Shown here: piece by piece, positions 1 to 9,848 of the stretch
Layout of the letters: each line of letters begins with the position of its first letter
Numbering within the stretch: the first letter of the stretch is position 1
Source of the DNA: Allomyces arbusculus
Taxonomy: Eukaryota; Blastocladiomycota; Blastocladiomycetes; Blastocladiales; Blastocladiaceae
DNA length: 64,000 nucleotides
NCBI GenBank assembly: GCA_027604705.1
Contig: JADHYV010000022.1
Coordinates: 1-64,000, forward strand
Reading direction: 5' to 3'
Program-made: the position numbers and the translations under genes
Notes under the pieces: generated by a model
Database searches by the model: none
What the model saw: the letters and a program-made list of their open reading frames with translations, nothing else
Told to the model about the DNA's origin: nothing

Positions 1-2796
1 ACCTGCTCCAACATGGCCCAAAACGCGCCCTTCTCCATCCGACACTCTGGCAACTCTTCTCCTCCCTCTTTGAGCGCGGCACCGGGCAACCACCGCCGCT
101 CAGCCCACACGTCGCGACCCGGCTCCAGCATATCGTCGACCGTCTGCGCGACATCATGATACACGCGCACAACCCCCCGCTCAAGCAACTCTACGACCGT
201 ATCAAACACCGGCGCCCCCGCCCGCTCCGCACGCGTCTTGCGAAACCCTTTCGCAGTGGACGCCATCGCGTCCCCGACCGTCGCATTCTCAATCCCGCCC
301 AACAACTGCCGCACGTCCGAGTTCTTGATCAGGTCCCGGAACGTGCCATGCGCGGTCGCGAGCATGGCGCGCACGCGCGGCGCGACCGTCCGTGCCGCAT
401 TCACTTCCGGCCGGGTCCCAATCTCGTCCATGACAATCACGTCGGGCGTGTGGTTCTGCACGGCCTCGATCAGATGCGCGTGTTGCTGGTCGCGGTGCCG
501 CACTTGCATGCGCCGGCACTTGCCGAGCGACGCGTGCGGGATGTCGCCGTCGCCGCCGATTTCGTTGGACGTGTCGACGATCAGCACGCGGGTGCCTTGC
601 TTGCCGAGGCGCGCGCACAGATCGCGCAGCGTGTAGCTACGGGCGTCCCGGGAAAGCGTCAGTGATTTGTCGAAGCTGGCAAGTAAAAACAAGATCGGAA
701 ACGTACGTTTTCCCACTGCCCGGCCGCCCCAAGATCAAAATCGACCGTTCGCCACTGTAAAGCAAATCGAGCAGCATCTGCGCGACCCCTTGCTCCCACG
801 CGCTCGCACGCCCGACTCGAATCGTGACGCCGACTACCTGCTCGTTCCGATTCAGCAGCCGGCTGATGCGGTGCAGGCACCCTTCGAGTCCCGCGCGATT
901 GTCGGACGTGAACTGCAGCGAGTCGCACACCTTGGCAAGGTCCTCGCGCGTCACGAGGCCACACTGGTCGAGGTCGATGGTGAGCGCGTTCGCGCCAAAA
1001 ATGAAGAGCTGCGGCACTCGGCCGAGATCCAGGACCAGCTCGTCAATCAACCCGAGAATCTCGGGCATGGCCTCAAGTTCGGCGCGAATGTGCCAGGGCA
1101 GTTGGTCGAGCAGCAAGTCCATTTCTGTGGGGTCCTGGTCCTCCGAATCGACTGTGTCGGAATTGGCGTCGAGCGGGTCGTCGGCGGGCAGCTGGCCGTG
1201 CGCGGTGAGCACGTCGCGCCATTCGAGATACCAGCCATTCGCGACGAACCGCGCCTTGACGGGCTTGCTCTTGGGCAGCGGTGAGGTCCTCCACGCCGGC
1301 CCGGTGCCCACCGCGCCGTCCTCATCAGCAGTCACGTACCCATCCGAATCTTCATCCTCTCCACCCGCCGTGCGACCGCGCTCTGGAAGGCCGGAATCAA
1401 CACGGTCGGGCTCGACACGACCGTTATGCACGTGCTGCCCACTCTTGAGCAACGACCGGACCACCGTGAGCGCCTTGATCCGCTTCAGCAGCACATCGGC
1501 AGCCTGCGTGAGCTGATCGACATCAAAAGCCGCGTATTCGAGCAGGAGCGATGCGTCAGCATGCAAATTCCAATACTTGACGTGCGCGCCGCCATCGAGC
1601 TGCTTGAACGCGGCCGCCATGGTCTTCTTGTGCTCGTTGATGGGCAGCCCGCACGCGGCAAGAATCACGTTCAACCCAGCGCGCCGGGTCGGATCCACGG
1701 TCGGTGGCGCACAGTGCTCGACAGCCTTTTCGTCGCCGAGCGCGGACCGGACGGCAAGACTCAACTGGGCCCACTCCTTGAAGAGCACCTGCGTGTCGAA
1801 CGTACGGGTGCGCGACAGCGCGATCCCAAACAGGTTCGCGAGCACGTCGGCGTCGGCGCGGCCGTCGTGCACGACGAAAGTGTATCGCGCGTCCTCGAGA
1901 ATTGCGCGCAGCGCGGTCACCATGGCCGTGTGGTCGTGCGACGCCGCACGCGCAAAGTCCCAGACGAACACGGCAGGCTTACCGTTGTCGGCGTCCACGG
2001 TCGCGAGTTGAATCACGTCAATGGAGGCCGAGGCACCACGAACCAGGCTGCCTTCAATGTCAAGCGCGAGCATGGTCGCAGTGCCAGCGGCAAGATGGGT
2101 CTGGACGCGGGTCGCCGTGACGCCAGTGTTGATAACAAAGATGTCGCAGCGATCGTGCTTGTGGAACGGCTTCCAGGTCCGTGGACCATTAGAGGACAGC
2201 GATTTGGGCGTGGACGGCACGGCCACATCGGGTGCAACGGTCCCCTGGACGGCAGGCGACGAAGGGGGCGACAATGGCTCGCTCAGTGGAAGCGGATGCA
2301 GGCACGACGGCGGGACGGTGATGAGGCCCAGGCTGCCATCCGCTCGCGAGGCGATAAACTGCGGGTAGGCTTTCACAATCTTCGCAAGTCCTTGGAGCCC
2401 GCCAAACACCGCCGCATGTCGCGCGACAATGGCCGCGACAACGTCCTTACGCACCACCGTGTTCGCGCGGTTGTCATGGTACGCAAATAAGAGCCGCAGG
2501 GCATATCGACGCAAGTGGAGGTCTTGGTCCGAGACGAGGTCGGGTACCGTGTTCGGGCGCGCGACAAGAATTGCATCCTTTCCGGAAACGCGGACGCACT
2601 CGGGGAAGTCGACAGCAAGTCCTCGAACCCCGCCGAGCGCAATCTGGGCCGACGAGTGCTTGAAGACGAGTTCTTGGAGCGAAGAGAGCGTCGCACGTTG
2701 GTCGGGGCTTGTAGCGAGACGGTCGCAAATATCTTGAAGGAACGCGCGGTACTTGGGGCACGGGCCCATTGCGTCTGCGGGCGTAAAGTTTGCCAT
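1..2796 (-). CDS. DEDDy 3'-5' exonuclease / SpoIIIAA-like ATPase fusion, copy A (spliced, 3' end cut by window edge)
   Basis: Exon 1 runs 2796 to 707, the intron 706 to 637, and exon 2 636 to 1; by comparison with copy B the stop codon lies just beyond base 1. The N-terminal half carries an RNase D-like DEDDy exonuclease: D-x-E in LALDIEG, HDGRADADVL, and Y-A-A-F-D. The C-terminal part has a Walker A GRPGSGKT followed by VDTSNEIGGDGDIPH and a Walker B VIVMDEIGT, the signature of the SpoIIIAA/Ycf45/R3H-associated ATPase family. The start ATG at 2796 is preferred over an upstream in-frame non-ATG codon. A role in RNA or DNA end trimming is inferred from the domains only. GC content is higher than in the viral genes to the right, and the intron is of spliceosomal type, suggesting a eukaryotic-host origin or a spliced viral gene. 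The best alternative name is an EXD-like nuclease with an AAA domain. Confidence 0.8.
637..706 (-). other. spliceosomal-type intron of copy A (70 nt)
   Basis: On the minus strand the intron begins GTACGT after GGGAAAAC and ends CGTAG before CTACACGCTG. Joining the exons restores the Walker A reading G-S-G-K-T-Y-T-L-R-D, which matches the SpoIIIAA family, where a short helix with LRD follows the P-loop. Reading through instead gives an unrelated short tail. The same position is split in copy B. Confidence 0.85.
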
Positions 2797-3069
2797 TTTG
2801 GTGAGGGCAATGACCAACGAACGAGTCGAAATGATGGTTGCAGCTGGTTCTTGGGGTCGGAGAGAGGGAGGCTTTTACAGTGGCTGGCAGCTTGCCTGCA
2901 GGCGGCAGAGGTCAGGACTGCCAGCCTCGCATCACTGGTGCAAGCTGTCCGGGAATGTCGGGCCTCAGAGCCTCCTCCCTCAAGGCCGCCTCCCTCAAGG
3001 CCGCCTCCCGCAAACGCGCCGCCTCCCGCAAACGCGCCGCATCCCGCTGAGCGGGTCGATTGGGATGAC
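2797..3069. repeat. upstream region of copy A with GC-rich minisatellite
   Basis: This is the 5' flank of copy A. Bases about 2965 to 3050 are a short tandem array built on CTCCCTCAAGGCCGC and CTCCCGCAAACGCGCCGC. A related but longer array lies at the same position upstream of copy B (8290-8460). No gene is seen. No clear TATA box was found. Confidence 0.6.
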
Positions 3070-5335
3070 CGATGGCTGCGGATTACCATTCGTGGAGGCA
3101 TCCCCAACAGCGTGTCGCTCGGGGTAAAGAATGGCCGTGGCATGTCTTCCCTGCGATCTTCCCTGACAGCGCGTCGCCCAGGGTGAGCAGTTGGCCGGCG
3201 AATACCATCCACGCGGCCTTCCCCACCTGGCGCGCCGCTTGGGGGAAGCAATTGGCCGCCGAATACCATCCACGCGACCTTCCACGCCTGGCGCGTCCGC
3301 CTCTTGTTGTCCCGGCAACTCTCGGCGACCCACCACCCTGCGGTCTTCCCCGCCTGCTTGTCAACGAGAGCAACTATTTTTTCTGTTTCCTTCAAGACAC
3401 GTATCCACACGAAGAAAAACATCCGGGGTAACCAGATTTGTGGATAATGAGCCTCTGGACACATCTGGACACACTGGACACGCTACCCCGAGCACTGCCG
3501 TCAACGACTGGGCCAAGCAACGGCCGCCGAAGTCCTCCCGCCTGTCCTGGTCCCGTACGACGGTGTGCCGCTCTCAATTGCTTACCCCGAGTGATCCCGG
3601 ACTGGGATCCTCGGTCAAAGATGCACCGGTCCCAATTGCTTACCTCAAGTGATCGTGGACTGGGATTCCAAGTCGTTAACAAACAGATCCCAATTGCTTA
3701 CCCCGAGTGGTCGCAGACAGACATGAAGTCCCTGGGCGGGATCCCCCCCGGGACTACGATCCCGGACCCCAATCCTGGACCCCATCCAGACAGGTTCCGG
3801 GCCTGATCTCCGGGATCCTCATGGACCTCGTGGGCGATCAGAGCGGGATCCGTTTCCAGCACGAGAAGACGCAGAGTCCCGTCCCCCGGGATCCTGGACA
3901 TGACAGGCACCCATCGTCTGGGGTAAGGAATTAGTCGCGGAATATCATCGACGCGGGCTCCCCGCCTGCCCGTTGATCGGGGCGACGAATGGACGCGGAC
4001 TTGGATCCTGGGCGACCTTCTCCACTGGCGAATCGCTCGGGGTAAGCAATTGGCCGCGGACGACCACCTGCGTCGATCTGGGAGACAATCCCGGACCACC
4101 CTTTACATGGGATCGTCACCCGTTCAATTCAATCCTGGACGGACGCGGACGGGATCCTCGACTCTGTGCGGATTCTCTTTGAGTCCAGTCCTGGACGGGT
4201 TCCTCGACCATGCACGGACTGGACGCGGACGGAATCTGCGACTCTGCACCAATCTCCTTGAGTTCAGTCCTTGACGGACGCGCACGGGACTCCCTGGATG
4301 CGGACGGGATCCCCGACTGTGCGGATCTTCTGGATGAACGTGGACGGGATCCTCGACCCTGTACGCTTCGTTTCCAGTCCTGGACAGGATCCCTGACAGG
4401 CACGGACTCCCTGGCCGTTGAGTCCTCGCAGACGGATCCCAGGCCGAGTCTCCGGACAGAATCGCATGGATCCCCGGCAGCAAAGACCAGTCGCGGACGG
4501 GGATCCCCGCCTGTCCGTCGATCAGGGTAACGAATGACCGCAGCATGCTCTCCCACACCAAACGCGTCGCTCAGGGCGAGGAATTGGTCGCGGCATGCTA
4601 TCCCCGCCTGCTCGTCGTTCGGGTTAAGCAATTGGCCGCGGGCTACCATCCCCGTACGTCCTGGTACTGTCCGGGGCAAATCCCGAATCGGATCCACGCC
4701 TGCGCGTCGCTCGGGGTAAGCAACTGGCCGCGGACTACCATCCCCGCTTGTCCTGGACGCGGGATCCCAGGGACTTTTGTGGACGTCCTGGATCTTCCAG
4801 CAGGATCCATGGTCCAGTACACGGACAATCCTGGACGGGACCGCTGGGCGGGACCGCGGGGTCTCCAGGACGGGATCCCCGACATGCACAGTCTCCCTGG
4901 CCATTGAGACCTCGCGGATGGATCCCGGGCAGGGTCCCCGTTCGGGATCGCAGGAACAGGATCCCCAGTAGCAAGGATCGGTTGTGGAAGGCCATCCCTG
5001 CTGGCCCGTTGATCGGGGCAACGAATGGCCGAGGACTACCATCCACGACAGCACGTCGTTTGGGGCAACGAATGGTCGCGGCATGCTATCCCCGCAGTCT
5101 TCCCCACCGGCCCGTCGCTCGGGGTAAGCAATTGGTCGCGGACTCCCATCCCCACCGGTGCGTTGCAGCCTTTTTGCAACCGAGGGCAGTCGTTAAGCGG
5201 ACACTTTTCCGCAAGGAAGCCAATCAGGGTTGCTTGCTCCGTGTGTCAAAGCTCCGTTTGTCCAAGACATCAGGAACCCAAAAATGATTTGCACGGCACA
5301 TACACACCGCCAACAACCACCCACCCCAGACCGGA
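3070..5335. repeat. non-coding spacer of degenerate GC-rich repeats, GATC-rich
   Basis: About 2.3 kb with no convincing gene; the open frames here are out-of-register readings of repeats. At least fifteen diverged copies of a roughly 35-40 bp unit are visible. Their core is close to GGGTAAGCAATTGGCCGCG followed by a pyrimidine-rich ACTACCATCCCCGC stretch (for example near 3242, 4037, 4623, 4713 and 5129). Between about 3590 and 4990 the sequence GGGATCC and other GATC sites recur about thirty times. It sits between the 3' end of copy B and the 5' flank of copy A. Confidence 0.7.
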
Positions 5336-5341
5336 GGCTAC

Positions 5342-8144
5342 TTACACCTGCTCCAACATGGCCCAAAACGCGCCCTTCTCCATCCGACACTCTGGCAACT
5401 CTTCTCCTCCCTCTTTGAGCGCAGCACCGGGCAACCACCGTCGCTCGGCCCACACGTCGCAACCCGGCTCCAGCATATCATCGACTGTCTGCGCGACATC
5501 ATGATACACGCGCACAACCCCCCGCTCAAGCAACTCCACGACCGTATCAAACACCGGCACCCCCACCCGCTCCGCACGCGTCTTACGAAACCCGTTCCCA
5601 GCCGACGCAATTGCATCCCCGACCATCGCATTTGCAATCCCGCCCAACAACTGGCGGACGTCCGAGTTCTTGATCAGGTCCCGGAACGTGCCATGCGCGG
5701 TCGCGAGCATGGCGCGCACGCGCGGCTCGACCGTCCGTGCCGCATTCACTTCCCGCCGAGTCCCAATCTCGTCCATGACAATCACGTTGGGCGTGTGGTT
5801 CTGCACGGCCTCGATCAGATGCGCGTGTTGCTGGTCACGGTGACGTACTTGCATGCGCCGGCACTTGCCGAGCGACGCGTGCGGGATGTCGCCGTCGCCG
5901 CCGATTTCGTTGGAGGTGTCCACGATCATTACGCGGTTACCTTGCTTGCCGAGGCGCGCGCACAGGTCACGCAACGTGTAGCTGCGGGGATCGAGGGAAT
6001 GCGTCAGTGTCGGTGGAGTAGTCCGGTAACATGAAGTGACAAATGAAAACGTACGTTTTCCCACTTCCCGGCCGCCCCAAGATCAAAATCGACCGTTCGC
6101 CACTGTAAAGCAAATCGAGTAGCATCTGCGCAACCCCCTGCTCCCACGCGCTCGCACGCCCGACTCGAATCGTGACGCCGACTACCTGCTCGTTCCAATT
6201 CAGCAGCCGGCTGATGCGGTGCAGACACCCTTCAAGTCCCGCGCGATTGTCGGACGTGAACTGCAGCGAGTCGCACACCTTGGCCAGATCCTTGCGCGTC
6301 ACGCGGCCGCACTGGTCGAGGTCAATCGTGCGTGCGTCCGCGCCGAAAATAAAGAGCTGCGGTACTTGGCCGAGATCCAGGACCAGTTCGTCAATCGACG
6401 CGAGGATGTCAGGCATGGCCTCGAGTTCGGCGCGAAGATGGTCGGGCAGTCGGTCGAGCAGCAAGTCCATTTCTGTGGGGTCCTGGTCCTCCAAATCGAC
6501 CGTGTCAGAATCGGCGTCGAGCAGGTAATCGGCGGGCAGCTGGCCGTGCGCGGTGAGCACGTCGCGCCACTCGAGTTGCTGGCCATTTGCAACAAACCGC
6601 GCCTTGACCGGCTTGCTCTTGGGCAACGGCGACGTCCTCCACTCGGCGTCAGCACCCCTCGCGCCGTCCTCGTCAGCAGTCGCGTAGCCGTCCAGATTCT
6701 CATCCTCTCCACTCGCCGCGCGACCGCGCTCTGCAAAGCCGGAATCAACACGGTCAGGCTCGACACGACCGTCATGCACGTGCTGCCCACTCTTGAGCGA
6801 CGACCGGACCACCGTGAGCGCTTTGATCCGCTTCAGCAGCACGTCGGCCGCCTGCGCGAGCTGGTCGACATCAAACGCCGCGTACTCGAGCAGGAGCGTC
6901 GCGTCAGCGTGCAGATTCCAGTACATGACGTGCGCACCGCCATCGAGCTGCTTGAACGCAGCGGCCATGGTCTTCTTGTGCTTGTTGATGGGCAACCCAC
7001 AGGCAGCGAGGACCACGTTCAACTCAGCGCGCCGGGTTGAATCTATAGTCAGCGGTGCGCAGTGCTTGACGGCTTTTTTGTCGCCGAGCGCAGACCGGAC
7101 GGTGATACTCAACTCGACCCATTCCTTAAAGAGCACCTGCGTGTCGAGCGTGCGCGTGCGCGGCAGCGTGATCCCAAACAGGTACGCGAGCACGTCAGCG
7201 TCGGGGCGGCCATCGTGCACGACGAAAGTGTGTCGCGCGTCCTCAAGAATTGCGCGCAGCGCGGTCACCATGGCCGTGTGGTCGTGCGACGCCGCACGCG
7301 CAAAGTCCCAGACAAAGACAGAGGGCTTGCGGCCAGTCGGTTCCGTGGACATGATTTGAATCACGTCAATGGACGCCGATGCACCGCGCGTCAGGTTGCC
7401 TTCAATATCCAACGCGAGCATGGTCGCAGTACCAGTGGTGAGAAAGACCTGGACATGCCTCGCCGTGACGCCAGTCGTGACAACGAGGATATCACAGCGA
7501 TTGTGCTTGTGGAGCGGCTTCCAGGTTTGTGAACCGTTAGAGGACAGCGATTTGGGCTTGGACGGCACGGTCACATCGGGTGCAACATTCCCCTGGACGA
7601 CAAGCGACGAAGGGGGCGGCAATGGCTCGCTCAGTGGAACTGGTTGCAGGCACGACGGCGGGACGGTGACGAGGCCCAGGCTGCCATCAGCTCGCGAGGC
7701 GATGAACTGCGGGTAGACTTCCACAATCTTCGCAAGTCCTTGGAGCCCGCCAAACACCTCCGCATGTCGCGCGACAATGACCGCGACAACGTCCTTGGGC
7801 ACCACCGTGTTCACGCGGTTGCCATGGTATGCGAACAACAGCCGCAGGGCATGCCGGCGCAGATGAAGAGCACGGTCCGAGACGAGGTCGGGTACCGTGA
7901 CCGGGCGCGCGATAAGAATTGCATCCTTGCCGGAGACGCGGACGCACTTGGGGAAGTCGACAGCAAGTCCTTGAACCCCGCCGAGCGTACTCTGGGCCGA
8001 CTCGTGCTTTGAGACGAGTTCTTCGAGCGAAGAGAGCGTCGCACGTTGGTTGGGGCTTGCAGCGAGACGGTCGCAAATATCTAAAAGGAACGCGCGGTAC
8101 TTGGGACAAGGGCCAATTGCGGCTGCGGACGCAACGCTTGCCAT
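5342..8144 (-). CDS. DEDDy 3'-5' exonuclease / SpoIIIAA-like ATPase fusion, copy B (complete, spliced)
   Basis: Exon 1 is 8144 to 6055, the intron 6054 to 5982, and exon 2 5981 to 5342. The exons total 2730 nt, exactly 910 codons with the stop, so the splice is in frame. The exonuclease domain lies at about residues 215-435, with D-x-E near 243, HDGRPDADVL near 310 and the Y-x3-D motif near 423. An acidic linker follows. The ATPase has Walker A at about 693, split by the intron, and then VDTSNEIGGDGDIPH and VIVMDEIGT in exon 2. It is about nine-tenths identical to copy A by eye, and both look whole, so the duplication is recent or selected. The in-frame ATG at 8144 is used; the upstream extension begins with TTG. 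Its cellular role is unknown; a nucleic-acid processing ATPase-nuclease is the natural inference. Confidence 0.85.
5982..6054 (-). other. spliceosomal-type intron of copy B (73 nt)
   Basis: The minus-strand intron starts GTACGTTTTC and ends CCCCGCAG. Its position and phase are the same as in copy A, between the second and third base of the Walker A threonine codon. The intron bodies differ more between the copies than the exons do, as expected for non-coding sequence. Confidence 0.85.
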
Positions 8145-8468
8145 TTTGGTGAGAGCAATGAGCAACGAATGAACGAGTCGAAATGCTGGTTGCAGCTGGT
8201 TCTTGGGGCCGAAGGGAGGGAGGGATTTAAGTGGTTGGCAGCTTGCCTGCCGGTCTGCCAGCCTCGCATCACTGGTGCAAGGTGTCTGGGAAAGTCGTCG
8301 AGGCCGCCTCCCGCCTCCCTCGAGGCCGCCTCCCTCGAGGCCGCCTCCCGCCTCCCTCGAAGCCGCCTCCCGCCTCCCTCGAGGCCGCCTCCCTCACGGC
8401 CGCCTCCCTCGAGGCCGCCTCCCTCACGGCCGCCTCCCTCGAGGCCGCCTCCCCATCAGTAACCATCC
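8145..8468. repeat. upstream region of copy B ending in a GGCCGCCTCCCTCGA minisatellite
   Basis: Bases 8145 to about 8290 match the upstream flank of copy A. Bases about 8290 to 8455 are an array of 15-bp-type units, GGCCGCCTCCCTCGA with CGCCTCC and CACGGCC variants. The array ends only a few bases before the ATG of the recombinase-like gene at 8469. It marks the edge between the GC-rich duplicated region and the virus-like region. Confidence 0.65.
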
Positions 8469-9535
8469 ATGGACGACACGGCCCAAATCATTGAGACTGC
8501 CAACGCGCTCCCCACGCTGGCTGCCAAGGTCAACTACCTGCGCCCTTTGATTGCCGAGTGCATCACGGAATCCATCAATCCGCACGACATGACCGAGACT
8601 TACCACCGCCTTGCAAGCCACTACATTGCGCTGTTTGCCGAAACGTACCATGACGAACGCCGCAAGAGTGGCCTGTCCCCCCACACGATCAGATCCGACA
8701 ACACGTTCTTCAGCAAGCACTTCCTGAACCTCCAGGTCAGCAACTACGATCAAGTCTTCAAGTACTGCAACGAGGCCACGTTCGAAGTCAAACAGAAGGT
8801 CAAGAAATACGAACCGAGCTTGTTGGCAACCATCTCCAAGTAGCTCTCTCAGTACCTGTGGCACGTGCACAAGAACGAGCCGATCGATGGTCTTGAGGAC
8901 CTTGCCATGGCCTACAAGGAGAAGAAACAGAACATCACCGCGATGTCCGAGGAGCTGAGGCGGAAGAAGCCCTTCAAGGTGGGCCTCAACGAGATCCTCC
9001 CCAAAGTAAACGCGCTGACGCCTGACAAGCTGAGCATTGACCGACTCTTGGCCATCAAGCTTGCATGCTTGTTCTGCCTGCACGGGGACCCTGGCCTCAT
9101 CAAGCTGCGCAACTACAACAAGAACAAGGACATGTACGTCGAGGACAGCGTTGTCCACCTGCGCATCCGGCTCAAGGACAAGCACTCGCGTTACAAGGGC
9201 GTGCACAAGTCATACACCATGACCCACGCTGAGCGGGTGGCACTGGCCCACTTTATGCGCCAGAACCCCGACCAAACGTACCTGTTCCACGAGAAACCAG
9301 CCCCGACCAGAGCACAGCTTGCTGGCTGCTTCACCGCGAACCTCAAGAAATGGATGAAGGCCATTGGCCACGCGGGGATCGGCGTTCAAAACCTCCGCGC
9401 CTCATCCAAGACTGCTTTTGGCGAGTCGATCAAGGATCTCCCAGTCCTGGAACAGGAGCGGCTCTGGAGCCAGTACGCCCATGAGCATGGCCATACGCTG
9501 AAGACGGTGCTCACGTATTACAAGAAACGGGTACC
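8469..9535 (+). pseudogene. tyrosine recombinase/integrase-like gene, broken
   Basis: The encoded sequence has the layout of a tyrosine recombinase. An N-terminal helical part resembles a SAM-like core-binding domain. A catalytic part follows, with an arginine-bearing block (NLRASSKTAF) and the C-terminal block HTLKTVLTYYKK, which fits the family's final H-x-x-T-x4-Y(Y) box. Such enzymes integrate or excise circular DNA by strand exchange at short sites. The gene looks broken, with about one or two breaks, and probably makes no full enzyme. It lies exactly at the border with the GC-rich duplicated region, which suits an integrase beside an attachment site; that link is inference. The family call rests on motifs only. 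Confidence 0.5.
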
Positions 9536-9835
9536 AGTGCACTGGCTGCCGGCGGCGCCAACGTGGTCCAGGATGCGGACATCGTGGAAGTCCCGGCTGG
9601 CAGCACCGACATGGTCCAGGACGTGGACATGGATGAGATCGCGCCAGGCGACACCGACGCGCCCATGGAAGACGTCCCGGCCGGCAGCGCCGACGTGGTC
9701 CAAAAGGAGACGCCCATCGCGGAAGTCCCGGTCGGCAGCGCCAACGTGGTCCAGGAGGCGCCCATGGTCCAAGTCCCGGCTGGCAGCGCCAATGTGTACC
9801 AGGCGCCCCCTGTCGGTGGCGAAAGTCTTGGAAAG
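9536..9835. repeat. imperfect coding-type repeat tract (VPAGSA/VVQ repeats)
   Basis: Seven or so imperfect units of about 30-45 bp carry the words AACGTGGTCCAGGA and GTCCCGGCTGGCAGCGCC. Read from 9563 to 9859 the tract gives a plausible acidic repeat with VPAGSA and VVQ words. Other frames on both strands are also open because the repeat lacks stops. It lies between the recombinase-like sequence and the adenine methylase. Confidence 0.55.
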
Positions 9836-9848
9836 TTGTGCCAACAAG

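Noticed and set aside
156-2490. Long plus-strand frames opposite the exonuclease-ATPase gene
   Set aside because: Arginine-rich mirror readings of GC-rich coding sequence; the minus-strand frame has catalytic motifs.
3191-5084. Several open frames of 100-320 codons in the repeat field
   Set aside because: They overlap on both strands, follow the repeats, have skewed composition and no likeness to any family; the repeats simply lack stops.
8290-8460. CRISPR-like array
   Set aside because: The units are contiguous 15-bp minisatellite repeats without spacers.
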